Source: Bog-473 sp036268485 (GTDB lineage: Bacteria > Actinomycetota > Acidimicrobiia > Acidimicrobiales > RAAP-2). Taken from it: a stretch of DNA of 64,000 nt. Below the pieces are notes generated by a model. It searched no databases, was not told where the DNA came from, and saw only the letters and a program-made list of their open reading frames with translations. The DNA is taken from the NCBI GenBank assembly GCA_036268485.1, contig DATAUC010000007.1, positions 23,678 through 87,677 on the forward strand. The letters are read 5' to 3'. Positions 28,104 through 36,558 of this stretch are shown here, piece by piece. Each line of letters opens with the position of its first letter. Positions within the stretch are counted from its first letter, which is position 1. The position numbers and the translations under genes are program-made.

Positions 28104-28926
28104 GGGGCGTCCCTTCGGTCGTGGTGAAGCGTTCCGCCAACTCTCGGGTGAGGCGGGGCCACACGATGGGATCGTGACCAGGAATGAGGTCGTAACCCTT
28201 GTCGGCCGCGATCCCCTTCAGCCGGCGGATGGCGGCGATGGATTCCTCGGGCGTGGCATTGACCCGCCCGCCGACGGCCAGCTCGTGCTCGATGTTCTCG
28301 GTCAGGTCGGCCGCGTCAAAGGCGAAGACCAAACCGCCCCCGCCGACGGATGGATCAAGGTCGACGACGAAGCTTTGATGACCCGGGGTGTGGCCGGCGG
28401 TGAGCACGGCTGAGACGCCAGGGGCGATCGACTCGTCGCCCTGGGCCAGTCGCCAATCGATCGTCGGGTCGTCGTAGTCGATACGGAACATGGCGTGGTG
28501 CTCCGGATCCGGATGGTCAGCCAGGCCGTAGTCCAGCTCAGCCTTCTGGGCGTGCACCGGGATGCGCCCGGCAAAATGGCGCAGTCCGCCCGCATGGTCA
28601 TTGTGCAGGTGGCTCAGGCCGACGGCATAAATCTCATTCATGAGGATCCCCGCACCAGCCAGCGCTTCTTCCAGCGGTTCACCCGGTCCGGGCAGGATGG
28701 GCCGGAAGTTGGGATCGCCGTGGAAGCGCCGCTTGAGCATCGGGTCGCGGATGAGCGCCGGATTGAATCCGGTGTCCAGCAGCAACCATCCGCCGTCGCA
28801 CTGCAGGAGGACACCGGGTACCGGCTCCCGCAGCCGCTCCTCGGGAGGTGCCCCATCGATCGACACCGACTTGGGCAGGTCCTCCCACCCCAGGGTGAGA
28901 AGCACCACACGACGGACACCGGACAT
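28096..28926 (-). CDS. Metallo-beta-lactamase-fold hydrolase, lactonase-like
   Basis: 276 residues. The dinuclear zinc motif SHLHNDHAGG (His106, His108, Asp110, His111) and the downstream TAGHTPGHQSF resemble N-acyl-homoserine lactonases of the AttM/AiiB type. ATG 28926 has a GGAGGT site and lies 2 bp after the preceding gene. Could open a lactone or hydrolyse an ester or amide in the pathway; quorum quenching is only one possibility. Confidence 0.88.
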   Translation of the reverse strand: MSGVRRVVLLTLGWEDLPKSVSIDGAPPEERLREPVPGVLLQCDGGWLLLDTGFNPALIRDPMLKRRFHGDPNFRPILPGPGEPLEEALAGAGILMNEIYAVGLSHLHNDHAGGLRHFAGRIPVHAQKAELDYGLADHPDPEHHAMFRIDYDDPTIDWRLAQGDESIAPGVSAVLTAGHTPGHQSFVVDLDPSVGGGGLVFAFDAADLTENIEHELAVGGRVNATPEESIAAIRRLKGIAADKGYDLIPGHDPIVWPRLTRELAERFTTTEGTPHE

Positions 28927-28928
28927 CC

Positions 28929-29555
28929 CTATACCTCCACCGGATCGATGGCGACCCACCCGGCAGGCAGGGTCTCGCCAGTTCCCATGGCTGCGGCGGC
29001 TGCATGCAAATCGATGTGACCGGGACACTGGCCCAGTGGACGTTCGGGCAGCCAGTCGTGTCGCTTGTTGAACTGTGCGCCGCCCGATGTCGGCCCACCC
29101 CAGACGGCCAAGGCCAAGGTGCCGATCCGGATCACCCGGGCCAAGGGACCAGATTCGCCCGGGTATTCAGCCACCTGCGCCTCGTCACCGGGCAGGGACG
29201 CCACAATCCAGCGTTCCTCGAACCCGGGTCCCCGTTCGATCATCACATCTTCGCGGCGGTGGACGGTGCCCTGGTCGGGATGGGCCGGGTCGCGCGGCAG
29301 TGAATCGAGATCGTGGTGGAAGGAGATGGCGCCCTCATGCACCTGCACCACGCCACTGAAGGCCTGGGCCTGATCCAACACGCTGGACGGCTGCGTGCTC
29401 GGATGGGGCGTGCGCAGGTCGCAGAAGTGGAGCCCGACCTGGAGCCACAGGACGTCGGACACTTCCTCCCATGGGCCCTCCGAGAACGTGCGCCCGTTGC
29501 GGCGCCATGCCCCCTGGAGGTCCACCAAGTCGACGGGCCGCTCCCCGGCGCTCAT
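28929..29555 (-). CDS. Hypothetical cytosolic beta-rich protein, lipocalin-like
   Basis: 208 residues, no signal or membrane segment. The spacing of motifs (LQGAWRRNGRTF, VLWLQVGLHFCDLR, FSGVVQVHEGAISFHHDLD, RWIVASL) suggests an up-and-down beta barrel, perhaps HRI1/lipocalin-like, but I do not recognise a characterised family. Its start overlaps the permease gene stop by 4 bp and its stop lies 2 bp before the lactonase, so it is embedded in the transporter operon and may bind the transported compound. Confidence 0.7.
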   Translation of the reverse strand: MSAGERPVDLVDLQGAWRRNGRTFSEGPWEEVSDVLWLQVGLHFCDLRTPHPSTQPSSVLDQAQAFSGVVQVHEGAISFHHDLDSLPRDPAHPDQGTVHRREDVMIERGPGFEERWIVASLPGDEAQVAEYPGESGPLARVIRIGTLALAVWGGPTSGGAQFNKRHDWLPERPLGQCPGHIDLHAAAAAMGTGETLPAGWVAIDPVEV

Positions 29556-30559
29556 TCGAGCGTGACCCGGGGATCAACCACGGCCTGGAGGATGTCGACC
29601 AACGCGTTGATGACCACATAGGAAGCGCCCAGGACCAAGGTGACCCCGGCGATGGCCGGGAAGTCGGATTGCGGGATGCTCTGATCGGTGTAGAGGCCGA
29701 TGCCCGGCCAGGCGAAGACGGTTTCGACGACCACCACCCCGGCGAACATCAAGCCGACCTGCAGGCCAGTCATCGACAGCGCGGCTGAGAGCGAGTTGCG
29801 GAGCGCGTGGCGAAGCAGCACCGTCCGTTCACCCAGCCCCTTGGCCCGAGCGGTACGCACGAAGTCCGACCGCATCGCTCCATGCAGGGAACCGCGCAGC
29901 ACCCGCCCGATGGAGACAGCGGGCCCGATGGCTACGCAGAAAGCCGGAAGGATGAGGTGCACGATGCCGTCCCACATGGTGCCGATATCGCCGTGCAAGA
30001 GCGCATCCAGCACGATCATCCCCGTGGGCCCACTCGGGGCGTTGAGGACACCGGTATCACCACTGGCCGGCAGCCAGTGCAGATCGCCGTTGAGCACGAG
30101 CACACCGACGAGGGCCAGAAGGAAGGCGGGCGCGGAGGCACCGCCGATCATCAACACCCTCAGTGCACCGGCCCCGCGGAAACGTCCGGCCGAAGCCAGG
30201 CCGAGGCCGGCCCCCAGTACCAGGGCCAGGCCCAAGGCGGCGAGGGTCAGTTCGAGGGTGGCCGGCAGGTACTCGCGCAGGTCGGTGGATACCGGTCGCC
30301 GGGTGCGCAGCGACTTTTCAAGGTTGCCGTGGAAGAGCCCTCCCACATAGTGGAAGTACTGATCGATGACCGGCTTGTTGTAACCGAGGATGGCCGACTC
30401 CTTGGCGATGGCCGCCTTGGAGGCGTTGGCCCCCAGGTAGGCGTGCACCGGATTGGTGTGACTGAGCTTTTGCAGGGTGAAGACGACAGCCGTCAATACC
30501 AAGAGGATCACGATCATGGCGCCGATGCGCTTGATCAGGAACTTGGGCAGGTCGGTCAT
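29552..30559 (-). CDS. Opp/Dpp-type ABC transporter permease (DppB-like)
   Basis: 335 residues. N-terminal FLIKRIGAMIVILLVLTAVVF anchor, then the permease loop motif RTARAKGLGERTVLLRHALRNSL (EAA-like) and VVVETVFAWPGIG, as in oligopeptide/nickel permeases. ATGA-type overlaps at both ends tie it to the second permease and the hypothetical gene. Confidence 0.93.
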   Translation of the reverse strand: MTDLPKFLIKRIGAMIVILLVLTAVVFTLQKLSHTNPVHAYLGANASKAAIAKESAILGYNKPVIDQYFHYVGGLFHGNLEKSLRTRRPVSTDLREYLPATLELTLAALGLALVLGAGLGLASAGRFRGAGALRVLMIGGASAPAFLLALVGVLVLNGDLHWLPASGDTGVLNAPSGPTGMIVLDALLHGDIGTMWDGIVHLILPAFCVAIGPAVSIGRVLRGSLHGAMRSDFVRTARAKGLGERTVLLRHALRNSLSAALSMTGLQVGLMFAGVVVVETVFAWPGIGLYTDQSIPQSDFPAIAGVTLVLGASYVVINALVDILQAVVDPRVTLE

Positions 30560-31440
30560 ATGCCCTGTCCGGTGGCGTCGGCGATGGCGTCGCCCGACAG
30601 GTTGGCCCCCAGGGCGAGGAGCAGGACGCCCATGCCTGGCATGACCGGGACCCACCACTGCTGCAGCAGGAACTGCAGGCCGCGGGCCGCCATGGCCCCC
30701 AGCTCCGGTGAGGGTGCCGGTGCTCCCAAACCGAGAAAGGACAGACCGGCCAACGTCACGACCAAGTTGCCCACATCAAGGCTGGCCGTCACCACAATGG
30801 CCGGCATGGCCCCGGGCAACAGGTGGCGTAGGCCTCGACGCACGGGTCCGGCTCCGGCCAGGGCGGCCGCCTCCAAGTGGGGACGGGCGGACAAGGCGCG
30901 CACTTCACCGCGCATGATGCGGGCGTAGAAGGGCCACCACACGATCGACACACTCAACAGGACGTGCCAGTAGCTCGGTCCGAGCGCCGCGGCAATGGCG
31001 ATGGCCAGGAGGGGTCCCGGCAGGGCCAGGAAGAGGTCGGTGATGCGCATCAGCAGCGTGTCGAGCCAGCCGCCGGCCACCCCGGCCACCAGTCCGATGA
31101 AGCCGCCGATCAGGACGCCCGAAGTCACCACCACGAGGACGCCCAACAGGCTGGTGCGCAGGCCGAAGAGCACCCGGCTGAAGATGTCGTATCCCACCTC
31201 ATCGGTGCCCAGGAGGTGGCCGCCGTGCAGGGGCGGGGTGAACGGGATGCCGGTCGGGTTGATGGGATTGTCGGGGGCGATGAGCGGGGCCAGGAGGGCA
31301 AGCAGGACGAGGAGGCCGAGCAGAATCAGGCCGATCTTGTCGGCCCAGGTGGCGCCGCTGAAGACCTTGCGCGTACCCGAGAGCTTGGCCATGCCGCGCC
31401 GGCGAGCCGAGGACGGCACGTACGCTTCGGCTACCGCCAT
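30556..31440 (-). CDS. Opp/Dpp-type ABC transporter permease (DppC-like)
   Basis: 294 residues. DppC signatures HLLGTDEVGYDIFSRVLFGLRTSL and EAAALAGAGPVRRGLRHLLPGA are present with five to six membrane helices. The start is 1 bp inside the ATPase stop (TGATG). Forms the channel with the previous permease. The initial basic stretch (VPSSARRRG) precedes the first helix. Confidence 0.93.
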   Translation of the reverse strand: MAVAEAYVPSSARRRGMAKLSGTRKVFSGATWADKIGLILLGLLVLLALLAPLIAPDNPINPTGIPFTPPLHGGHLLGTDEVGYDIFSRVLFGLRTSLLGVLVVVTSGVLIGGFIGLVAGVAGGWLDTLLMRITDLFLALPGPLLAIAIAAALGPSYWHVLLSVSIVWWPFYARIMRGEVRALSARPHLEAAALAGAGPVRRGLRHLLPGAMPAIVVTASLDVGNLVVTLAGLSFLGLGAPAPSPELGAMAARGLQFLLQQWWVPVMPGMGVLLLALGANLSGDAIADATGQGI

Positions 31441-33461
31441 CAGGTGATTCCGATCGACGGCCTGGCTGCGATGGCTACCGGGCAGGCCACCAGACGACCC
31501 TGATCGCCAAAAGGCAGCAACGGAGCCGGATCGGTGGCGCAGCTCTCGATTGCCACCGGACAGCGGGGATGGAACTCGCACCCGCTGGGCGGATCGAGGG
31601 GGCTGGCCGGCTCTCCCTGCAGGCGCACCTTGCGCCGGGCCAGGTCAGGGACGGCAGCCAGCAGGGCCTGGGTATAGGGGTGGGCCGGCGCCCGGCAGAT
31701 GTCCTCGGCGTCGCCCAGTTCAACGATCCGGCCCAGGTACATGACGGCGATGCGGTCGGCCACTACTCGGGCCGCAGCCAGGTCGTGGGTGACGAAGATG
31801 ATGGCCACCCCAAGGTCCCGACGCAGCTGGCCGATGAGGTTCAGGACGGTGGCGGCCAACGAGACGTCCAACGCGCTGGTCGGTTCGTCACAGAGCAGCA
31901 CATCGGGTGGCACCACCGTGGCTCGGGCCAGCGCAGCCCGTTGGCGTTGCCCGCCCGAGAGCTGGAGCGGCTTTGATTCGGCCACTTCAGGGGGAAGTCC
32001 GACCTGGCGCAGGGCGGCCTGCACCCGCTCGGCGCGGTCGGCGCGTGACATGTGCTCTGAACGCAGTCGTTCGCCGATGAGCTCACCAATGGTGAGCCAG
32101 GGGGTGAGCGAGGCGCCGGCATCTTGGAAGACCATCTGCGGGCGCGCCCCACGGCCGAATTCGATGGAACCCGAGTCGATGGTCTGCAGCCCGGCAATCG
32201 ACCGCAACAGGGTCGACTTGCCGCACCCGCTCTCTCCGACCAGCGCCACCGCTTCGCCTTTCGTCACCTCGAGATCGACTCCGCGCAGCGCTTTGAGTTG
32301 TTGACGGTTGAAGGTGCTGCCGACGGGGAATTGCTTGGTCACGTCGTGCACCAGCACGGCCGGGGGTGGGCCACCGGTGACACCCAGCTCGACCGGCTGC
32401 CATGGTTCGGCCACCACGCGTTCTTTGGCCTGGCGATCCGGGTCGTTCCAGCGGATGCAGGCGGCCAGACGGGGCACCTCGGCGGGCGCCGAGACGAGCT
32501 CGAGTTCGGGCAGTGCCGCATCGCACTGCTCCGTGTGGAATTCGCAGCGCGGCCCGAAGGGGCAACCCGGCGGGTGGGCCCGGGGGTCCGGGGGTTCACC
32601 CGGCAGCGTGACGATCGGACGAGTGCGGTCGCACTCGAGCATCAGCCGCGAGCGCAGGAGCGCGGTGGTGTAGGGATGGACGGGACGCTGCAAGACGCCC
32701 TCGGCGTCCCCGATCTCGGCCAGCCGGGAGCCGTACAGCACGGCGATGCGGTCGGCCACCTGGGCCGCCACACCCAGGTCGTGGGTGACCAGAATGAAAC
32801 TGGTCCCGAACTCGTCGCGCAGAGAGCCCAGCAACTGCAGGATCTGGGCCTGCACCGTCACGTCGAGCGCCGTAGTGGGCTCGTCGGCGATGACCAGTGA
32901 GGGCGAGTCGGCGATGGCCATGGCGATCATGACCCGTTGGCGCAGCCCGCCCGAGAGCTCGTGCGGATAGGCCCGCATGCGCCGCTTGGCCTCGGGGACC
33001 CCCACGGCATCGAGCAGGCGCAGAGCCTCGGCGTTCGAGCCGGCCGCTTCGGTGACCTGCTGGCCCACCCGCATGGTCGGATTCAGCGATGTCATGGGGT
33101 CCTGGAAGACGGCGCCCAGGTGCTCCTTGCGCACCAAGCGTCCCTCTTCCCGGGTGGCCTGCACCATGTCGGTACCGCAAACCAGTGCACTCCCCGAGAT
33201 GGTGGGACGGGGCCGGTCCGGCAACAGGCCCAGCATGGTCAGACCGAGCACGCTCTTGCCCGATCCGGACTCGCCGACCAGGCCGACGATCTCGCCCGGC
33301 ATGACGTCAAAGGACACGCCGCGCAGGGCGTGGACGGCGTGCCCGCCGCGCGTGAAGGACACATGCAGGTCGTTGACCGAGACCACCGGTGCCGGTGACG
33401 ATCCCGCGGCCGCCCCCGCTGCGGGTTGGGTCTGGGGAGGGGTGGTCCGGAACACCGTCAT
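31440..33461 (-). CDS. Fused OppD-OppF ABC transporter ATPase
   Basis: 673 residues holding two complete nucleotide-binding domains. Domain 1: Walker A GESGSGKS at 63-70, LSGGLRQRV, LVIADEPTTALD and an oligopeptide-transporter C-terminal Cys-rich segment (CPFGPRCEFHTEQC). Domain 2: Walker A GESGCGKS near 400, LSGGQRQRAALARA, LLCDEPTSALD and a second Cys-rich segment (CEFHPRCPVAIESC). Both Cys segments suggest iron-sulfur binding, as described for Dpp ATPases. Coupled by 4 bp to the PuuD-like gene. Confidence 0.95.
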   Translation of the reverse strand: MTVFRTTPPQTQPAAGAAAGSSPAPVVSVNDLHVSFTRGGHAVHALRGVSFDVMPGEIVGLVGESGSGKSVLGLTMLGLLPDRPRPTISGSALVCGTDMVQATREEGRLVRKEHLGAVFQDPMTSLNPTMRVGQQVTEAAGSNAEALRLLDAVGVPEAKRRMRAYPHELSGGLRQRVMIAMAIADSPSLVIADEPTTALDVTVQAQILQLLGSLRDEFGTSFILVTHDLGVAAQVADRIAVLYGSRLAEIGDAEGVLQRPVHPYTTALLRSRLMLECDRTRPIVTLPGEPPDPRAHPPGCPFGPRCEFHTEQCDAALPELELVSAPAEVPRLAACIRWNDPDRQAKERVVAEPWQPVELGVTGGPPPAVLVHDVTKQFPVGSTFNRQQLKALRGVDLEVTKGEAVALVGESGCGKSTLLRSIAGLQTIDSGSIEFGRGARPQMVFQDAGASLTPWLTIGELIGERLRSEHMSRADRAERVQAALRQVGLPPEVAESKPLQLSGGQRQRAALARATVVPPDVLLCDEPTSALDVSLAATVLNLIGQLRRDLGVAIIFVTHDLAAARVVADRIAVMYLGRIVELGDAEDICRAPAHPYTQALLAAVPDLARRKVRLQGEPASPLDPPSGCEFHPRCPVAIESCATDPAPLLPFGDQGRLVACPVAIAARPSIGIT

Positions 33462-34153
33462 CCTTCGAGCAACCAGGCGAAGGGGGCCAGGTGGCGGGGG
33501 TCGGTGGCCGTCAGGCGCTCCGGATGCCACTGCAGACCCAGGAGGCCGGGACCTTCCACCGCTTCGATGACACCGTCGGGGCTCCATGCCGTGGCCCGCA
33601 GGTTCTGCCCCGGATCGGCGATGGCCTGATGGTGAATGGAGTTGACCTGGTCGATGGACCCGAGCAGCCGGGCCGTCAAGGACTCGGCGTCGGCCGCAAT
33701 GGCGTGCACCGGCTCGTGCTGGCGTACTTCATCCCAGTGCCCGTCGAGCCCCTTCTCCTTGAGATCATGAATGAGGGTGCCGCCCCCCATGACGGCCAGG
33801 AGCTGGGCGCCCCGGCAGATGCCCAGGACACGCTTGTGCTGGGCCAGGGCGAATTGCACCACGGCGAGTTCGGTGATGTCGCGGTTGGGATCGACATCCA
33901 TGAGGAGGTCGGCCGAACCTCGGGTGTCGCTCGGGTAGTGGTCGGGATCGACGTCGCCGCCCCCGGTGACGATGATGGCCCGGCAGTGCGAGACCGTGGT
34001 GACCATGTCCGCGGCATCCACGTCGGGGCCGGCCGGCAGGAGTACCGGAACGCCACCGACCGCAGTCACCGATGACACATAGCCTCGATGCGTCGAATAG
34101 CGCTCTTCCGGTGAGCGACCGCACAGGATCCCGATCAGTGGGGGGTCGATCAC
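33458..34153 (-). CDS. PuuD-like gamma-glutamyl hydrolase (class I glutamine amidotransferase fold, C26)
   Basis: 231 residues. Nucleophile Cys113 in GICRGAQ and catalytic His210/Glu212 in QWHPE complete the triad. PuuD removes glutamate from gamma-glutamyl-GABA in putrescine use. Here it sits two genes after a PuuA/GlnT-like ligase, so the pair could attach and then remove a glutamyl group on an amine-bearing intermediate. Overlaps both neighbours by 4 bp. Confidence 0.9.
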   Translation of the reverse strand: MIDPPLIGILCGRSPEERYSTHRGYVSSVTAVGGVPVLLPAGPDVDAADMVTTVSHCRAIIVTGGGDVDPDHYPSDTRGSADLLMDVDPNRDITELAVVQFALAQHKRVLGICRGAQLLAVMGGGTLIHDLKEKGLDGHWDEVRQHEPVHAIAADAESLTARLLGSIDQVNSIHHQAIADPGQNLRATAWSPDGVIEAVEGPGLLGLQWHPERLTATDPRHLAPFAWLLEG

Positions 34154-34944
34154 GCGGCGCCCACTCGCTGCACGCGCCCGGGTAGCGGCGGTTCTTCGAG
34201 GCGCCCCCGTTCCACCGCGGCCGCCATGGAGTCGACCGCCAGGTCAAGGAGGGATTGGCCCAGTTCAGGTGTGGCCAGGGACGGGCTTCCGGTCACCCCA
34301 TTGTGGGAGAGGTTGGGCGCGGTGTAGCGGAAGACCAGACCTTCGGTGCGGTCGGGGTCGTCCGCTCCGGCCAACTCGGCCAGGCGCACGTGTTCGGGCG
34401 CCAATGCCATCATCAGCGCGGTCTCCGCCCGGTTGGCGTGGATGTCTTCACCGTCGGCCAACGTCTCGGCCGTGATGGCGGGCGTCAACGTCCACCAGTT
34501 GAGGACGCCGAACCGGAGGTCGGGCCGGCTGCGCCGCAGATGGTCACCGGCCATGCCGAGTGACACCTGGTTGCCGAAGTGCCCGTTGACGGCCAGAACG
34601 CGTGAGATGCCGGAGTCAGCGGTCCACTCCACGGCGTCCCGTATGACTTCGGCCAAACGTTCGGGTGGGAGCGAGAGAGTGCCCGGGAGTGCGGTGCCGT
34701 GGCCGTAGCTGCAGCCGACGGCGATGGCCGGGAGGACGAGGGCGCCCGTCCGGGCGGACACGGCGTGGCACAGGCCGGTAGCGATGATGGTGTCGGTGCC
34801 GGTCGGCAGATGGGGACCGTGTTGTTCTGTCGCCCCCACCGGGAGGAGCGCCACGTCGTTGGGGCGCGCCTGGACCAGGGACTCAATCTCTGGCCAGGTG
34901 AGCTGTTCCCAGCGCACCGGCCCCGCAGGCCCGGACGAGTACAC
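34150..34944 (-). CDS. Creatininase-family amidohydrolase
   Basis: 264 residues. Metal motifs LPVGATEQHGPHLPTGTD, VNGHFGNQ (normally NGHGGN) and HANRAETALMMAL match the creatininase superfamily (creatinine amidohydrolase, MftE, FAPy deformylase). The NGHFGNQ change next to the metal site could alter substrate. Given a guanidine-type riboswitch upstream, a cyclic guanidino compound such as creatinine is an attractive but untested substrate. Starts 3 bp after the ligase gene. Confidence 0.88.
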   Translation of the reverse strand: MYSSGPAGPVRWEQLTWPEIESLVQARPNDVALLPVGATEQHGPHLPTGTDTIIATGLCHAVSARTGALVLPAIAVGCSYGHGTALPGTLSLPPERLAEVIRDAVEWTADSGISRVLAVNGHFGNQVSLGMAGDHLRRSRPDLRFGVLNWWTLTPAITAETLADGEDIHANRAETALMMALAPEHVRLAELAGADDPDRTEGLVFRYTAPNLSHNGVTGSPSLATPELGQSLLDLAVDSMAAAVERGRLEEPPLPGRVQRVGAA

Positions 34945-34947
34945 GGC

Positions 34948-36351
34948 TTAGAACATCGTGAGGTAGGTCTCACGTTCCCACTCGGAAACGCGGGAGTGGT
35001 ACGCCTCCCACTCCTCGACTTTCATGGCGGTGTAGGCCGACACGAACTCGCTGTGGAAGACCGTGCGGGTCAACGGGTCGGTATCGAAGGCTTCAATGGC
35101 TTCGAGCAAGTTGCGGGGCAGGCGCTTGGCCTGCACGTCGCCGCTGTGCGGACCGCTCACCGTCCAGTCGTAGGTGAGGTCCTCAATGGGATCACCAGGG
35201 TCGAGCCCTTCGGCTACGCCTTCGAGGCCGGCGGCCAGCAGGAAGGCGGCCGCCAGATACGGGTTGGCGGCCGAGTCCACGGCCCGGTTCTCAATGGCGG
35301 GACGGTTACGCGGCAGGCGCAACATGCAGGAGCGGTTGTTGTCGCCATAGGCGGCCCATGTCGGCGCCCACGAGACGGTGCCGTCGGAGAGTCGGGGCTG
35401 CAGCCGCTTGTAGGAGTTGACCGTGGGTGTGCAGATGGCGGCCAGGGCCGGGGCGTGGCGCATGATGCCGGCCGTGAACCCGTAGGCCGTCTTGCTCCAA
35501 CCGCGACCGCGGGCATCGTCGGGGTCGCGGAAGAGGTTGTTGCCGGAGTCGACGTCGGTCAGGCTCATGTTGAAGTGAGCGCCCGATCCCCAGGCGTCCG
35601 TGTAGGGCTTGGGCATGAAGGTAACCATGAGCCCAACCTGCTTGGCGATCTGCTTGGCCATGAGGCGTAGGAGGGTGACCCGGTCGGCCGTGACCAGCGA
35701 AGGGGCGTAGTCGAAGTCGAATTCGACCTGGCCGTCCCCGCCCTCGTGGTCGAAGCTGAAGGCGCCGAAGCCACATTCCTTCATGGCCTGGACCATCGGG
35801 TGCAAGAAGTCCATGACGTCCATGGTCGATTCCACGTCGTAAGCCGGCGTGGGCCGCAGCCGGCCGGAGGCGGCGTAGGGAGCCAACACCTCTTCGGTGG
35901 CAGTGGCCCGAGGCTGCGAGAACGGCTGCACCACGTAGAGCTCGGTCTCAATGCCGAGTTGCAGGACGAAGCCGGCTTCGGCCGCCGCGTCAATCTGCTT
36001 CTTCAGTACCGATCGGGTGCAGTGGGCGAATGGCTCATTGCCCCCGAAGTACAGATCGGCCGTCATGTGGGCGAAGCGCCGGTCCCAGGGGAGGATGCAG
36101 AGGGTGCTGAGATCGGGCACGGCGACACACTCGTCCTCGGTCGGAGTCATCTTGCCCAGATTGCCGAGGCCGCGCGGCGTGTACCGCTCATGTCCGGCCA
36201 TCAGGTCGGGCAGGTGCTCGATGGGCACGCACTTCGACTTCGACCGGCCGCAGATGTCGACGAACGAGGCGAACACGTACTCCACCCCCTGCGAGGCGAG
36301 TGTGGCCGCCAGCTTGGCGTGGTCTTCGTCAACTTTGAAAATGGTGTCCAT
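34948..36351 (-). CDS. Glutamine-synthetase-family amide ligase (GlnT/PuuA-like)
   Basis: 467 residues. Metal glutamates in IETELY (134-139), the GSGAHFNMSL loop, NRSCMLRLPRNRPAIENR and SAANPYLAAAFLLAAG are conserved. The N-terminal FASFVDICGRSKSKCVP is typical of non-housekeeping members such as gamma-glutamylmethylamide or gamma-glutamylputrescine synthetase. Expected to join glutamate to ammonia or an amine with ATP. It is the first gene after the ykkC RNA; SD GGGAG is 5 nt before ATG and can pair with CTCC at 36368-36371, suggesting translational control. Confidence 0.9.
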   Translation of the reverse strand: MDTIFKVDEDHAKLAATLASQGVEYVFASFVDICGRSKSKCVPIEHLPDLMAGHERYTPRGLGNLGKMTPTEDECVAVPDLSTLCILPWDRRFAHMTADLYFGGNEPFAHCTRSVLKKQIDAAAEAGFVLQLGIETELYVVQPFSQPRATATEEVLAPYAASGRLRPTPAYDVESTMDVMDFLHPMVQAMKECGFGAFSFDHEGGDGQVEFDFDYAPSLVTADRVTLLRLMAKQIAKQVGLMVTFMPKPYTDAWGSGAHFNMSLTDVDSGNNLFRDPDDARGRGWSKTAYGFTAGIMRHAPALAAICTPTVNSYKRLQPRLSDGTVSWAPTWAAYGDNNRSCMLRLPRNRPAIENRAVDSAANPYLAAAFLLAAGLEGVAEGLDPGDPIEDLTYDWTVSGPHSGDVQAKRLPRNLLEAIEAFDTDPLTRTVFHSEFVSAYTAMKVEEWEAYHSRVSEWERETYLTMF

Positions 36352-36356
36352 GTGCG

Positions 36357-36401
36357 CTCCCGTAAATGGAGAGAGCCCGGTTGGTCGTAACCTCCCGGGC
36401 T
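36357..36401 (-). promoter_or_regulatory. Putative expression platform of the ykkC riboswitch
   Basis: Downstream of and overlapping the aptamer, AGCCCGG (36401-36395) can pair with CCGGGCT (36380-36374), which would destroy the conserved GCCCGGG of the aptamer. The following CTCC (36371-36368) can pair with GGAG (36360-36357) of the ribosome site. There is no T-run on this strand, so control is more likely at translation than by intrinsic termination. Which state ligand favours cannot be fixed by eye. Confidence 0.55.
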
Positions 36402-36488
36402 TTTATCCCTCCGTGTCGTGCTGTGTGACCAGCGCGTTCACCTCTCGGTCCAGGCCACCCCGTGGGAGGTGCGGAACCCTAGGTGCGG
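36388..36488 (-). ncRNA. ykkC-family riboswitch, guanidine-I type
   Basis: Reading the minus strand from 36482: CTAGGGTTCCG, a hairpin, CTGGACCGAGAGG, a second hairpin, then ACACGGAGGGATAAAAGCCC followed by GGGAGG. These match the conserved blocks of ykkC RNA (CUAGGGUUCCG, CUGGNCCGAGAG, ACGG-AGGGA-AAAGCCCGGGAG) in order and spacing. The closing stem ACCT/AGGT (36484-36481 with 36393-36390) can form. ykkC subtype 1 senses guanidinium; subtype 2 RNAs sense ppGpp, PRPP or nucleotides and look similar. Guanidine is favoured because carboxyguanidine-pathway genes lie 3 kb away. It is the leader of the glutamine-synthetase-like gene. Confidence 0.9.
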
Positions 36489-36558
36489 TTCAATTTGGTG
36501 AGGTCCTGCCTGTTTTGGACTCGGTCTGCTCTTTCTCCGTTGGGTCGGACTCGGATGA

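Noticed and set aside
36374..36404. A plus-strand stem AGCCCGG/CCGGGCT followed by TTTT, looking like an intrinsic terminator
   Set aside because: No plus-strand gene leads into it; the T-run is the complement of the conserved AAAA of the ykkC aptamer on the minus strand.
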